Source: an uncultured Methanomicrobiales archaeon (GTDB lineage Archaea > Halobacteriota > Methanomicrobia > Methanomicrobiales > Methanospirillaceae). Taken from it: a stretch of DNA of 38,338 nucleotides. Shown piece by piece: positions 25,720 to 34,858 of this stretch. Location: contig CAIULN010000008.1 of the NCBI GenBank assembly GCA_903900025.1, forward strand, positions 1 through 38,338. The letters are read 5' to 3'. The notes beneath the pieces were generated by a model that searched no databases, had not been told where the DNA came from, and worked only from the letters and a program-made list of their open reading frames with translations. How positions within the stretch are numbered: the stretch's first letter is position 1; each line of letters begins with the position of its first letter. The translations under genes and the position numbers were made by a program.

Positions 25720-26809
25720 AGGGCTGTCAGAAGAAGATCTCTTTTCCTTTTTTGCACAAAAAAAAGAGGAGGATCTGGACTACAATTATATTCTTGGCTC
25801 CATGTGCACACCCCCCCACCCGGTCGGGGTGAGGGCGCACGGTATGTTCATGGAGACCAACCTGGGTGATCCGGGCCTTTTTCCGGGTACTGCATCGCTG
25901 GAGCAACTGCTCATCCAGCGCCTGGGAACACTTTTTCACCTTCCCGGAGCCGGAGGGTATGCGACATCGGGGGGCACAGAGTCCAACATCCAGGCACTCC
26001 GTTGTGCAAAGGAGCAAAGAAAGCAGGTTTCCAGACCGAATGTGGTGGTCCCTGAATCTGCCCACTTCTCATTCAAAAAAGCCTGTGACATCCTCTGCCT
26101 CGAGATGCGGGCCGTTCCGCTGGACAACACCCTGAAAATGGATGCAGAGAAAGCCGCAGAGATCATCGATAAGAATACGGTCTGCCTTGTCGGGATCGCG
26201 GGTACCACCGAGTACGGTCTGGTGGACCCGATTGCTGACCTTGCCGAGATTGCATCTGATCAGGATCTCTTCTTGCATGTCGATGCAGCATTCGGTGGCA
26301 TGGTGATCCCGTTCCTTGACCGTTCCATCCCGTTTGATTTTTCACTGCCCGCCGTCACCAGCATTGCCGTTGATCCGCACAAGATGGGCATGAGTACCAT
26401 CCCGTGCGGTTGTCTGCTGACACGGGATCCGGATATGCTCAATATACTCGACATCGATACGCCGTACCTCTCGGTCAGGAAGGAGTTCACATTGTCCGGC
26501 ACCCGTCCCGGCGCTCCGGTGGCAGCTGCCCTTGCAGTGCTGGATTACCTTGGCGCTGAAGGGCTTCGTGCCGTTGTCTCCGGCTGCATGAAGAACACGC
26601 GTCGTTTAATTGACGGGATGGAAACATTCGGGATACAGAGAGCAGTGACACCCGATGTGAACGTGGCGACATTTATCTGCAATGACGTACCCGGCCGCTG
26701 GAAAGTGTCGTGGACCCGGCGGGGGCATCTGCGGATTGTCTGCATGCCCCATGTCCACCGCGACCGCATTGAAGCGTTCCTGAAAGATATTGGTGAGATG
26801 TATGCTTGA
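25709..26809 (+). CDS. mfnA: L-tyrosine/L-aspartate decarboxylase MfnA
   Basis: 366 residues, PLP-dependent group II decarboxylase. In methanogens MfnA makes tyramine for methanofuran, and in some archaea beta-alanine for CoA. Conserved blocks: [49 protein letters not shown], and the PLP Lys in [14 protein letters not shown]. The ATG at 25709 is chosen because the family begins [18 protein letters not shown]-like; a longer open frame upstream is a shadow of ppsA. It overlaps ppsA by 11 bases and hpt by 8, part of a tightly packed operon. Confidence 0.93.
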   Translation: MLNKGLSEEDLFSFFAQKKEEDLDYNYILGSMCTPPHPVGVRAHGMFMETNLGDPGLFPGTASLEQLLIQRLGTLFHLPGAGGYATSGGTESNIQALRCAKEQRKQVSRPNVVVPESAHFSFKKACDILCLEMRAVPLDNTLKMDAEKAAEIIDKNTVCLVGIAGTTEYGLVDPIADLAEIASDQDLFLHVDAAFGGMVIPFLDRSIPFDFSLPAVTSIAVDPHKMGMSTIPCGCLLTRDPDMLNILDIDTPYLSVRKEFTLSGTRPGAPVAAALAVLDYLGAEGLRAVVSGCMKNTRRLIDGMETFGIQRAVTPDVNVATFICNDVPGRWKVSWTRRGHLRIVCMPHVHRDRIEAFLKDIGEMYA

Positions 26810-27350
26810 CAGACTGGTTCAGACCCTTGAGGCCTGCCCCATGGTAAAGCGGGGTGATTATAACTATTTCATCCACCCAATCACTGACGGGGTGCCAGTC
26901 GTCGACCCGGCGCTTTTGCGTGAAGTCTGCAGCGGCATGGTAAAAATGCTCGATCTCAACAACGTCGACAAGATCGTCGTCGTGGAAGCAATGGGCATCC
27001 ACATCGGGGCCGTCCTGTCGACCATGACCGACATCCCGATGACGATCATGCGCAAGAGAGAGTACAAGCTGCCAGGTGAGATCGCTGTCCATCAGGCTAC
27101 CGGTTACTCAAAGGGGGAACTCTACCTCAACGGGATCAAGAAAGACGACCGGGTCGTTATCATCGATGACGTTGTCAGCACCGGCGGCACCATGCGGGCT
27201 CTCCTGCAGGCTCTGGAAATTGCAGGTGCTGAAATTGTGGACGTCTGTATCGCGATCCGGCGGGGCGATCCGGATATCGGGCGCCCCTACAAATCACTTG
27301 TCAAAATCAGTGTTGATGAAAAGGTGCATGTGGTTGAACGGCACGTCTGA
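26802..27350 (+). CDS. hpt: Hypoxanthine/adenine-type phosphoribosyltransferase (archaeal Hpt)
   Basis: 182 residues. Type I PRTase fold for purine salvage; the PRPP loop is [18 protein letters not shown] (about residues 110-127). [15 protein letters not shown] and the N-terminal [15 protein letters not shown] are characteristic of the archaeal Hpt/Apt-like group; whether hypoxanthine or adenine is preferred cannot be read off. ATG at 26802 lies inside the end of mfnA. It overlaps dph2 by 23 bases. Confidence 0.88.
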   Translation: MLDRLVQTLEACPMVKRGDYNYFIHPITDGVPVVDPALLREVCSGMVKMLDLNNVDKIVVVEAMGIHIGAVLSTMTDIPMTIMRKREYKLPGEIAVHQATGYSKGELYLNGIKKDDRVVIIDDVVSTGGTMRALLQALEIAGAEIVDVCIAIRRGDPDIGRPYKSLVKISVDEKVHVVERHV

Positions 27351-28275
27351 CCTCATCAGAACGTTGAGACAAAGGGGGGCAAAAATAGTCGCCCTCCAGT
27401 TCCCTGAGGGGCTGAAGCGGCGGGCGGCAGCGGTCGCAACTGAACTGAAAGATGCGGGATTTGACGTGATTGTGAGCGGCAACCCCTGCTATGGCGCATG
27501 TGATCTGGCGCTTGATACCCTTGCATTCTCTGATGTGCTCGTCCATTTCGGGCATGCAGCGGTTGATGAGCGGCACAATGTGATCTTTGAGCCGTATCCG
27601 GTCGATTTTGACATCTCAATTCTGGAGAACGCCGTGCCGCTTCTCAAAGGAAAGAAAATAGGACTTGTCACCACTGTCCAGCATGTCCACCTGATCTCAC
27701 CGATGGAGACATACCTTGGATCGAGAGGATTCGATGTACGTGTCGCCATGGGGAGCGGACGCACCCCGCACCGCGGCCAGGTGCTCGGGTGCAGTTTTAC
27801 CGCGGCAGAAGCGACGGATGCAGATGAGATCCTGTTTGTCGGCACCGGGCTCTTTCACCCCCTCGGCATCTCGCTGGCCACAGGCACACGGGTGATCGCA
27901 CTCGATCCTCTCACCGGCACAGCACAGGAGGTCAGCGGTGACACGCTCAAACGCCGGCGCTTTGCGGTGATGGAAAATGCCCGTGGCGCAAAAAGTATCG
28001 GGATCATCGTAAGTACGAAGAGCGGGCAGCAGCGGATGGCGCTTGCAGAGCGGCTTGCAGCACTCTCCCCTTATGCAGTGATCATCACGCTGCAGGAGGT
28101 CACTCCGGACGAACTTCTGAATCTCGGGTTTGCCACCTATGTAAACACTGCCTGTCCCAGGCTCGCGTATGACGACCAGGTGCGTTTCCCGGTGCCGGTA
28201 CTCTCACCGCAGGAGTATGAGATCCTCTGCGGCGTGCGGTCGTGGGATGAGTACTCCATTGACGAGATCGCATGA
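27328..28275 (+). CDS. dph2: Diphthamide synthesis enzyme Dph2
   Basis: 315 residues. Dph2 is a non-canonical radical SAM enzyme that transfers the 3-amino-3-carboxypropyl group of S-adenosylmethionine to a His of elongation factor 2. The three Fe-S cysteines are visible in GNPCYGACD, in GCSF, and in [25 protein letters not shown] begins the first domain. ATG at 27328 overlaps hpt; TTG at 27334 with AGGTG upstream is an alternative start. The longer open frame from 27076 is a shadow of hpt. The stop overlaps the next gene as ATGA. Confidence 0.93.
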   Translation: MWLNGTSDLIRTLRQRGAKIVALQFPEGLKRRAAAVATELKDAGFDVIVSGNPCYGACDLALDTLAFSDVLVHFGHAAVDERHNVIFEPYPVDFDISILENAVPLLKGKKIGLVTTVQHVHLISPMETYLGSRGFDVRVAMGSGRTPHRGQVLGCSFTAAEATDADEILFVGTGLFHPLGISLATGTRVIALDPLTGTAQEVSGDTLKRRRFAVMENARGAKSIGIIVSTKSGQQRMALAERLAALSPYAVIITLQEVTPDELLNLGFATYVNTACPRLAYDDQVRFPVPVLSPQEYEILCGVRSWDEYSIDEIA

Positions 28276-28904
28276 AGTTGAAGCATCTTGAAATGACGCT
28301 CCAGCGCCTGATCGGATTTTCCCGGCCACGTGCGGCACTCGAGCAGTACCAGACACCGGCTCCCCTCGCTGCCCGGCTCCTCTACCATGCCCTGATGAAG
28401 GGCGATATCGAAGGGAAATCCGTCTGCGATCTCGGGAGTGGGACCGGTGTGCTTGCGATTGGCGCTGCCTTCCTTGGCGCTGCAACGGTGGCAGGCATTG
28501 AGATCGACAAGAAGGCTGTTGAGGTGGCGGAGGCAAATGCTGCCCGATTCGGTACTGACGTGGGATTTATTGTTGCAGATGTGCGCGATGCCGCACTTCC
28601 CGGACGCATAGGCGCCTGTGACACGGTGATCATGAACCCGCCATTTGGTGCGCAGCAGGCGCACGCAGACCGCCCGTTCATCGATCTCGCGCTCTGCATT
28701 GCCCCCTTTACCTACGGTATCTTTAATGCAGGTTCAACCCAATTTGTAAAGACATACACGGCAGGAAGGGCAGAGATCTCCGAAAAAGTCGGCGGAGTGT
28801 TCCCCATCAAACGCACCTTTTCCTTCCATACAAAAAACGTACAGGACGTCGAGGTCGAGATCCTACGGTTGATCAGCAATCGATACATGAACCCCGGAGC
28901 GTAA
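28272..28904 (+). CDS. METTL5-like RNA adenine N6-methyltransferase
   Basis: 210 residues. SAM motif I VCDLGSGTGVLAIGA (about residues 51-65), motif II acidic IEIDKK, and catalytic NPPF (about 120-123), the signature of N6-adenine methyltransferases. KHLEMTLQRLIGF and LEQYQTPAPLAARLL at the N-terminus match archaeal relatives of METTL5, which in eukaryotes methylates 18S rRNA. The target here is inferred, probably 16S rRNA. ATG at 28272 overlaps the dph2 stop. The co-location with dph2 places two translation-machinery modifying enzymes in one operon. Confidence 0.88.
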   Translation: MKLKHLEMTLQRLIGFSRPRAALEQYQTPAPLAARLLYHALMKGDIEGKSVCDLGSGTGVLAIGAAFLGAATVAGIEIDKKAVEVAEANAARFGTDVGFIVADVRDAALPGRIGACDTVIMNPPFGAQQAHADRPFIDLALCIAPFTYGIFNAGSTQFVKTYTAGRAEISEKVGGVFPIKRTFSFHTKNVQDVEVEILRLISNRYMNPGA

Positions 28905-30055
28905 AAAGGACGGTTGCCGGCCTGGCGGCAGCCCATCTTGTCACCGACATCTACATGCCGGTGCTTCCTGCCATCCTGCCATTCTCATCCTCAATAACGG
29001 GTATTCATACCTCGCTGCCGGGCTCCTCATCACCGCCTACAACGTCACCTCCTCATGTACCCAGCCTGTGCTCGGCTGGCTCTCGGATACCAAAGGACTT
29101 ACCGTGCATGTGAGTATCAGCCTCCTCATCTCCGCGGTCTTTGTCGCGCTTATGGGCATCGCTCATACCTACTATATGATCATGCTCTTTGCCGTTCTTG
29201 CAGCACTCGGGCATGCCTGTTTCCACCCGGCAGTGTTAAGCCTTGTCAGCCGTCTCTGCACCAGCGAGAACCGGGGCAGGATCACGTCCTATTTTGTCGG
29301 AGGCGGGAACCTCGGCTACGCGGTCGGCCCAATACTTGCCGGGGCGCTGGTCTGGTGGCTTGGCCTTCCCGGGCTCCTTCTCCTCATCTTTCCGGCACTT
29401 TTCATGGCATTTGCCCTGCGTTACCTCCTCCCGGGGGGATCGCCGGAGCCTCGGCGGCACACACAGTTCCAGACGCAAAAAAAGGGAAAATTACCTCGAA
29501 AAAACCTTTCATGATCCTGATGCTTTCATCCATCCTGCGGGCATGTGCGATCTTTGCCGCCATCACCTTCCTGCCCATGTATCTTGTGACACAGGGCTAT
29601 GACCTTGTTGCGGCAAGCGCAATCGTCACCCTCATGCTGCTCGCCGGTGTCGGCGGGCAGATCGCGGGGGGGCGAATCTCTGACCGGTACGGGAGAAAGG
29701 AGTTCATGGTATTCGGGCTTGCATGCTCGACCCGGCGTTCTACCGGTTTTTTACTAGCTCGGGTACTGTTGCGATCATCGCAATACTCCTTTTCGGCTTT
29801 GTACTCTGGTCGACGTTCGCTGTCGCCGTCGCCATGTCGCACGAGCTCCTCCCGCAGAACGTAGGTCTTGCCTCGGGCATCATGCTCGGGCTTGCAATTG
29901 GGTTTGGGGGGCTGGGCGTCGCCGTCAACGGGATGATCGCTGACCACTACTCACTTGCTGCAGCACTCGGCACGATCCCGATCCCCATTGCCGGTGCCGT
30001 ACTTCTCTTACTTGTGCTTCCCTATCCATGGAAATCGCTCAAAAATCCATGGTGA
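28904..30055 (+). pseudogene. MFS exporter (fosmidomycin-resistance-like), three frameshifts
   Basis: The four pieces, read in order in frames 2, 1, 0 and 2, give one 12-helix MFS transporter of about 380 residues similar to the Fsr fosmidomycin-resistance group: KRTVAGLAAAHLVTDIYMPV; then LILNNGYSYLAAGLLITAYN to about 29475; then the second half from KKPFMILMLSSILRACAIF; then AFYRFFTSSGTVAII to the stop at 30055. Breaks lie near 28978-28986, in the A7 run 29477-29483, and near 29722-29738. Each is repaired by one inserted base. No ATG/GTG start is available in the first piece, which may add a fourth defect. It follows the METTL5-like gene immediately. Decayed gene or homopolymer errors. Confidence 0.8.
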
Positions 30056-30129
30056 TCGGACCAGTGTCCGTTGAATATATCAATACGCTTATTACTTCAG
30101 GTTCAGAAGAAAATAATTGAGGTTGGTAT

Positions 30130-30309
30130 ATGGATAAGGCAGGGATTGGGGCATTGCTTGTCGGAATCTTACTGTGTGTTCTGGGAGGTTATGCGATCTG
30201 GGCATTTCTTCCCGAAGTAATCGCCGCGGTGAAAGGACTTGTCGGAATCGTAGTGCTCCTCATTGGACTGATGCTGATCATCTTCGGCATCCTGATCATA
30301 AAAGATTAA
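30130..30309 (+). CDS. Small two-helix membrane protein, 59 aa
   Basis: ATG at 30130 preceded by GAGGTTG starts a 59-codon frame ending TAA at 30307-30309. The product has two hydrophobic segments, IGALLVGILLCVLGGYAIWAF and VGIVVLLIGLMLIIFGILII, linked by a short polar turn (LPEVIAAVKG), with a charged tail KD. Good ribosome-binding site and clean amino acid composition support a true gene. Function unknown. Confidence 0.65.
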   Translation: MDKAGIGALLVGILLCVLGGYAIWAFLPEVIAAVKGLVGIVVLLIGLMLIIFGILIIKD

Positions 30310-30326
30310 AAAAACAGATTTATTTT

Positions 30327-31070
30327 TTACACTTTAACCACAAGGCACTGCGAACCCGCCGTTTCAATCACGGGCTCCGGCTTCTCAAAAAAGAATTCGT
30401 CAAACGCCTTCATGACTCCGGGTGCCGTGATGTAGTCATGGGAGAGGATGATACCCCCGGGGCTCATCCGTGAGTAGAAGAACTCAAGGCATTTTTTCGT
30501 GCTCTCGTATGTGTCGACATCGAGGTTCACTAGGGAGAATGATCTGTCTTTTACCGGCTCTGACGTTGAGGGGAAGATTCCCTTGTAGAAAAAGACATTG
30601 CGCTCGGTATTCAGGTATTCCCTCACGCCATCATAGGAAGCAGTAAACTTTCCCTCATAGAACGGCCACACGATGTCGACCTCGTCAACTTTCGGCAAGC
30701 CCTCGAATGTATCAAAGAGGTGCAGCACCCGGTCGCCTTTCGCCGAACAGATGATCTTCGCGGATCCCCCCTTGTATACCCCGACTTCAGCGATGTCCCC
30801 GGGCACCTTCTGGGTCCGCTTCACTGCCATGTAGATGTGGTATGCCTCAATGTCCTCGAGTAACAGTTCGGTTTCAGAACGGATTTTTTTGAGTGCCCGC
30901 GAGAAGTCCTTCCTGTCGGCACAGCCATAGTGTGAGATCCTTCCCCGTGTCGCAATGTCATTACCGATAAACGGCTCGAAAAAAAGGAGTTTCCGAAATT
31001 TCAACAGGTATTTACTGGGAGCGAGGGTGTCAAATACCCAGATGAGATTTTTTTTAGGGAAAAGGCTCAT
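30327..31070 (-). CDS. TylF/macrocin O-methyltransferase-type protein
   Basis: 247 residues. SAM-dependent methyltransferase of the TylF/MycF family: GDIAEVGVYKGGSAKII (SAM loop, about residues 95-110), LFDTFEGLP, SFSLVNLDVDTYESTKKCLEFF (metal-binding Asp pair) and GGIILSHDYITAPGV. Members methylate sugars or other surface glycan parts, often in glycan clusters; here there is no such cluster. Start ATG at 31070 is preferred over TTG 31076. Its 3' end is 17 bases from the convergent 59-aa gene. Confidence 0.88.
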   Translation of the reverse strand: MSLFPKKNLIWVFDTLAPSKYLLKFRKLLFFEPFIGNDIATRGRISHYGCADRKDFSRALKKIRSETELLLEDIEAYHIYMAVKRTQKVPGDIAEVGVYKGGSAKIICSAKGDRVLHLFDTFEGLPKVDEVDIVWPFYEGKFTASYDGVREYLNTERNVFFYKGIFPSTSEPVKDRSFSLVNLDVDTYESTKKCLEFFYSRMSPGGIILSHDYITAPGVMKAFDEFFFEKPEPVIETAGSQCLVVKV

Positions 31071-31116
31071 GTTCAATACCGTATTGACGTCTATGAATTT
31101 ATAAGCTACAGGTCTT

Positions 31117-31491
31117 TTAGGGCATCACGTTCTTCAGCAAGCGCCGGTTTGTGGCAACCAGACCCAGCACAACCGCACCGGTAAGCAAGAGGAGGGAAAT
31201 TACTATCGATCCCAGGATAACTATCCCGGCACAGTACGCCACCAGTACTGAGGCGAGCCCCAGAAGTTTGCCCTTGCGGTACGCAGCGATGAGCGAGATA
31301 ATGAGGAGGAGCATCGGGAGGACCAAAAACAGGGTGGAGATCTCCGGGTCGGGATACACCGATGCCACCGCACCGCCGACTATGTTGATAACCTCCTGCT
31401 GAGGGTCTATCCCTATTGCCGTGAAAATGCCGGAGAGGAACCCCAGCCCGATCACGAACTGCCGGATAAATAACCCGCTCTTTTTTGCCAT
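31117..31491 (-). CDS. Membrane protein of unknown function, 124 aa
   Basis: Three or four hydrophobic segments (FVIGLGFLSGIFTAIGI, LFLVLPMLLLIISLIAAY, LGLASVLVAYCAGIVIL, IVISLLLLTGAVVLGLVA), positive charges on the cytoplasmic side near KKSGLF, YRKGK and NRRLLK. No family recognised. ATG at 31491. The same strand as the TylF gene, 46 bases upstream of it, so possibly co-transcribed. The 188 bases between it and the Cys-rich gene hold no gene. Confidence 0.7.
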   Translation of the reverse strand: MAKKSGLFIRQFVIGLGFLSGIFTAIGIDPQQEVINIVGGAVASVYPDPEISTLFLVLPMLLLIISLIAAYRKGKLLGLASVLVAYCAGIVILGSIVISLLLLTGAVVLGLVATNRRLLKNVMP

Positions 31492-31679
31492 GATGCGGTA
31501 TTACTATGGGTGATGTTAGTAAAAGAATTGGATGACCTGTTCAGGTCCTGCTCCCCGTCCTATTGCCACCTTAAGATCTCACTATATTATCTATTCCCTT
31601 ACATTGTTTCGGATGGCGGACGGGATATACAAAAAAATTCACCCAAAAAAAAAGTTCGGCAAATTGTTGATCCACCCCA

Positions 31680-33686
31680 TCATTTAATGCCGAACAGTGA
31701 TTTGAAGAAATTCCCGATTGCAGAGAAAATATCGGGAGCTGGGGCCGGTGTCGCTGCCGGCACCGCACCGGTGGGTCCGCAGGCACAACTTACCTTTGCC
31801 TGTCCGGTTGCCGGATCCGTTGTTTTGATCTGTGTGCAGGGTCCGCCACCAGGACATGACCCTATGCAGTTCCCAGATGCATCTGGTCTGCAGGTTTCCC
31901 TGCACTCACAGCGTGCACAGATGTTCTTTCCTAAACTATCAGTCGTGGTTCCGAACATCCAGCAGGTCTGCCCTTCCGGGCAAGAGCCCTGGCATCCGCC
32001 GCTTACAGAATCACACGCGCAATCACCACCGATGCACCTGCAGTTGGTGCAGGTTTTCCTTCCCGAATTGTCTATCGTACAGTCTGTAGACCCGCACATC
32101 TGCCCCTGAGGACATGATCCGGAGCATTGACCGGTGGCAGGATCATTCACACAGTTCACGACGGTGGGGGTTGTGGTCACAGTCTGTGCAGTGATCAGCG
32201 ACTGTACTGTCCCAAGCATTCCCTTGCAGTGGCATTCCGCGTATTCCGTCTTTCCTGTCACAGCGTTCCGGTAGATCGTGTTGATCTGGCAGGTCTCGGT
32301 GCCCACCGAACATTTCCCGGCACACGTATCGAGTGCATAGTCAAAGTAGCAGTCTGCGTTCTGGCACCCGCAGAGCGTGGTCGCCGCGTTTGAAGCGGCA
32401 CTCTGGGTTTGTCCCAGCTTCATGCACTGCCCGCCATTCGGGCATGTGCCGACACACCCCTTCTCCTTATCGTACGTGCATTGTGACACCGCTGGCGGGA
32501 TGCAGTTGCAGACGGTAGTAACCTTGCCTGAATCATCTTTCGTGCTGTACGCAATCCCGCAGCTGTACCCTTGTGAACAGGAGCCTGTGCAGGCATTTGT
32601 CTTGGGATCGTACGTGCACGCAGGTGCTGTGTACGGTCCGAAGCAGAAGAGCTGGCGCTGAGACGCGTCGTAGCCGCACGCTGTCTGGACATTGCTGCAG
32701 TAATTGTAGTTCATCTTCTTTGCATCTTCGATCGCCATGCAGCTGCACCCGGAGGGGCACGTGGCAGCAGGGGTTGCGGTGGCAGCCGGTGTCTCCACTT
32801 TTGCGATGCAGTATTTTGGCACCTGCGCCGCAGTGTACTGATCGTACCCGCAGACCGTGTCGGAGCTTTTCTTGTAATTCCCGTAATTCTGCTTTGCTGC
32901 CGCTTCACTCATGCAGTCAAAGCTTGCCGGACAGACGGTCAGGGTAACCTTCTGCCGGAAGCAGTACTCCGGTGCAGGTGCTGCACCGGCAGCCGCAGCA
33001 GTATTCGGTGCAGAAGAGCAGAGGGTGTCAGAACAGCGCTCATATGACCCATACACTGCCGCTGCCTTTGCCTCGGCCATGCATGTGCAGCCCTGCGGGC
33101 AGACCGTTGTCTGGGTCTTTTGGTAGCAGTAGTTCTTGATCACAGCCGAGCCGGTGACCACCTGGGAGCACGGCGTATCTGAGCACCGCACATAGACGTT
33201 GGGCTGCTGCTGGACCTGCGCTTCCGGCATGCACTCGCAACCTGTCGGACACGACGGAGCCGGTACAAGGGTAAGGGTCTGGATGGTGATAGTCACTGCC
33301 GGCGCTTTTTTCACACAATAGCGCGGGATCACCGCAACGGCGGTCTGTTCAACGCCGCAGGTACTTTCTGAGCATTTCACATAGCTCCCGAACGTGGCTT
33401 TTGCCGCAGCATCGCTCAGGCATTCGCAGCCTGACGGGCATGTTGCGGCGGGAGGGTTGGTGTAGCAGTACATCGCCTGCTGGGTACTGTCGTAATTGCA
33501 GAGCTGCTGCTTTCCGCCACAGTACCCATAGTTATACTTACCTGCATCGGCGGGGAGCAAGCAGCTGCACCCGCTGGGGCAGTCCGCAAGTGCGAGCACC
33601 GCGGGAACCGCCCCGATCAAAAGAAGCACCAGCACCCCGGTCAAGAGGATGACGCGGGACGGGCACCGTGTTGTAGGATCTATCAT
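31680..33686 (-). CDS. Large secreted cysteine-rich protein with two sets of six repeats
   Basis: 668 residues with about 75 Cys. Signal peptide: residues 1-34 (VILLTGVLVLLLIGAVPAVLALA), mature start near Asp35. First set: six units of about 45-50 residues, CPxGCxC-x(~15)-C-x(4)-C-x(~15)-[YF]C, from residue 36 to about 345. Second set: six units, C-x-x-D-x(4-5)-C-x-G-x-C-x(2)-G-x(3)-C-x(~15)-C-x-C. Unit five of the first set has lost exactly two Cys (SFDC for GCxC, and KKS for xxC). Then an Ala/Pro linker and an amphipathic C-terminal helix (DIFSAIGNFFKSLFGIK). No metal-site or enzyme motif is known to me in these repeats. The start at ATG 33686 has GGTGGT ten bases upstream. Function unknown: surface or matrix protein, metal-binding or disulfide-stabilised adhesion. 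Divergent from the lipoprotein at 33883. Confidence 0.85.
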   Translation of the reverse strand: MIDPTTRCPSRVILLTGVLVLLLIGAVPAVLALADCPSGCSCLLPADAGKYNYGYCGGKQQLCNYDSTQQAMYCYTNPPAATCPSGCECLSDAAAKATFGSYVKCSESTCGVEQTAVAVIPRYCVKKAPAVTITIQTLTLVPAPSCPTGCECMPEAQVQQQPNVYVRCSDTPCSQVVTGSAVIKNYCYQKTQTTVCPQGCTCMAEAKAAAVYGSYERCSDTLCSSAPNTAAAAGAAPAPEYCFRQKVTLTVCPASFDCMSEAAAKQNYGNYKKSSDTVCGYDQYTAAQVPKYCIAKVETPAATATPAATCPSGCSCMAIEDAKKMNYNYCSNVQTACGYDASQRQLFCFGPYTAPACTYDPKTNACTGSCSQGYSCGIAYSTKDDSGKVTTVCNCIPPAVSQCTYDKEKGCVGTCPNGGQCMKLGQTQSAASNAATTLCGCQNADCYFDYALDTCAGKCSVGTETCQINTIYRNAVTGKTEYAECHCKGMLGTVQSLITAQTVTTTPTVVNCVNDPATGQCSGSCPQGQMCGSTDCTIDNSGRKTCTNCRCIGGDCACDSVSGGCQGSCPEGQTCWMFGTTTDSLGKNICARCECRETCRPDASGNCIGSCPGGGPCTQIKTTDPATGQAKVSCACGPTGAVPAATPAPAPDIFSAIGNFFKSLFGIK

Positions 33687-33882
33687 GGATACCACCAGAA
33701 TAAAGGTCAAAGAACCCTGACACGTCCCTTGGTCTATGGGGTAATAAAGATTGTTCCATCAGCCCGGCTCATGTATCGGAATGATTATGACATGGCAGGA
33801 ACTACAACCTCCTAGCACCGCTCCGTACCCATCCCCGGTAGGGATGGACAGGGCTGTAACCAAGCAAAGAGGAGGAATTACT

Positions 33883-34467
33883 ATGAAGGTTTCACATGTC
33901 AGTGTTATGGTGATTGTTGTTGTGGCTCTGGCAGTTGCCATCGCAGGTTGTTCGAGCACCGGTCCGGTAGCACCCTCAACCGGGGGAGCGCCTTCCGGTG
34001 GATCATCCACACCCGCCGGGAGTTCCGCGCCGGCGGCAGGCTCGATCGTCAGCGGGGCAAACATCTTCGGGGGTGCCACGTCATATAACTGGATTGAGTA
34101 CAAGATAACCACATCCGGGATGACGGCTTATATGAAAATGGAAAAGTCAGGTAAATGCACAATGCGGATGGAAGGAAAAGATTTACCCGGCGGCAGTATG
34201 ACGATAGACTGCTCATCGAAAGGCGGACAGGCACAGCAGACCCAGAGCAACCCCAATGACGTCAAATCCGATGTACAATTCACTTTTGCCGGTATTGAAC
34301 CGGTAACTGTACCGGCAGGCACGTATCCGACAGCATCAAAGTATACTGCTACGTCTCAGGGAATAACAACCACATACTGGATAGCACCGGGAGTTCCGGG
34401 CTTTATCAAGACACAGTCAAGCGGATCGCAAGGTGGGTCCACCATGGAACTGAACGGCTGGGGATAG
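33883..34467 (+). CDS. Lipoprotein, 194 aa
   Basis: ATG at 33883 is preceded by GGAGGAAT. Signal peptide with lipobox IAGC (Cys about residue 23), then a Ser/Gly/Pro-rich linker of about 35 residues and a beta-rich domain (YNWIEYKITTSGMTAYMKMEK, PAGTYPTASKYTATSQGITTTYWIAPGVPGF, the last typical of beta-strand surface domains). Function unknown. A longer open frame upstream is spurious. It is divergent from the Cys-rich protein gene, so the two secreted proteins may share the 196-base promoter region. Confidence 0.8.
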   Translation: MKVSHVSVMVIVVVALAVAIAGCSSTGPVAPSTGGAPSGGSSTPAGSSAPAAGSIVSGANIFGGATSYNWIEYKITTSGMTAYMKMEKSGKCTMRMEGKDLPGGSMTIDCSSKGGQAQQTQSNPNDVKSDVQFTFAGIEPVTVPAGTYPTASKYTATSQGITTTYWIAPGVPGFIKTQSSGSQGGSTMELNGWG

Positions 34468-34531
34468 GATACTAAAAATATACCCGGCCTTTTTTCCAGT
34501 TGCAATTCCCTGATACGTATAAAGGGCTGTT

Positions 34532-34826
34532 ATGGACGATCCCTTTTCCCGCTTCGTGTAGGGGCCCGGTTATCCCATCGGTTTTGCGATTGCACTTCTT
34601 GTGGGGCTGTTATCTGCCGTGGTTTCATGGAGCCTTTGATCCGATTCTGAAAAAAATTGTTCATAAATCACTCAGGTCACGAATGTACCGCACTACCGGG
34701 TAGGATCGGGTGAGGAGGGAGATCACCGCACGGGTGGCACATAATATGGGGGGGATTGCTGCTGTTTCGCAGTCCATCATGGCGATCTGCATCGTTCTGA
34801 TCATCAGTAACGTATGGGCAGGATAA
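34532..34826 (+). pseudogene. Probable remains of a small two-helix membrane protein
   Basis: After ATG at 34532 (MDDPFSRFV) an in-frame TAG at 34559 is followed in the same frame by GPGYPIGFAIALLVGLLSAVV, a clear membrane helix, and a TGA at 34637. Another frame from GTG 34710 to TAA 34826 encodes a second hydrophobic helix (MGGIAAVSQSIMAICIVLII). Together they look like a decayed gene, with a stop and a shift, but the parent family is not recognised. The rest of 34468-34858 has nothing I can support. Confidence 0.3.
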
Positions 34827-34858
34827 CCCAAAACAGGAGCAATCCCCGGGTAAACGGC

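Noticed and set aside
34559-34561. In-frame TAG read as pyrrolysine
   Set aside because: No pylTSBCD genes or methylamine methyltransferase context is seen, and a second stop follows; decay is simpler.
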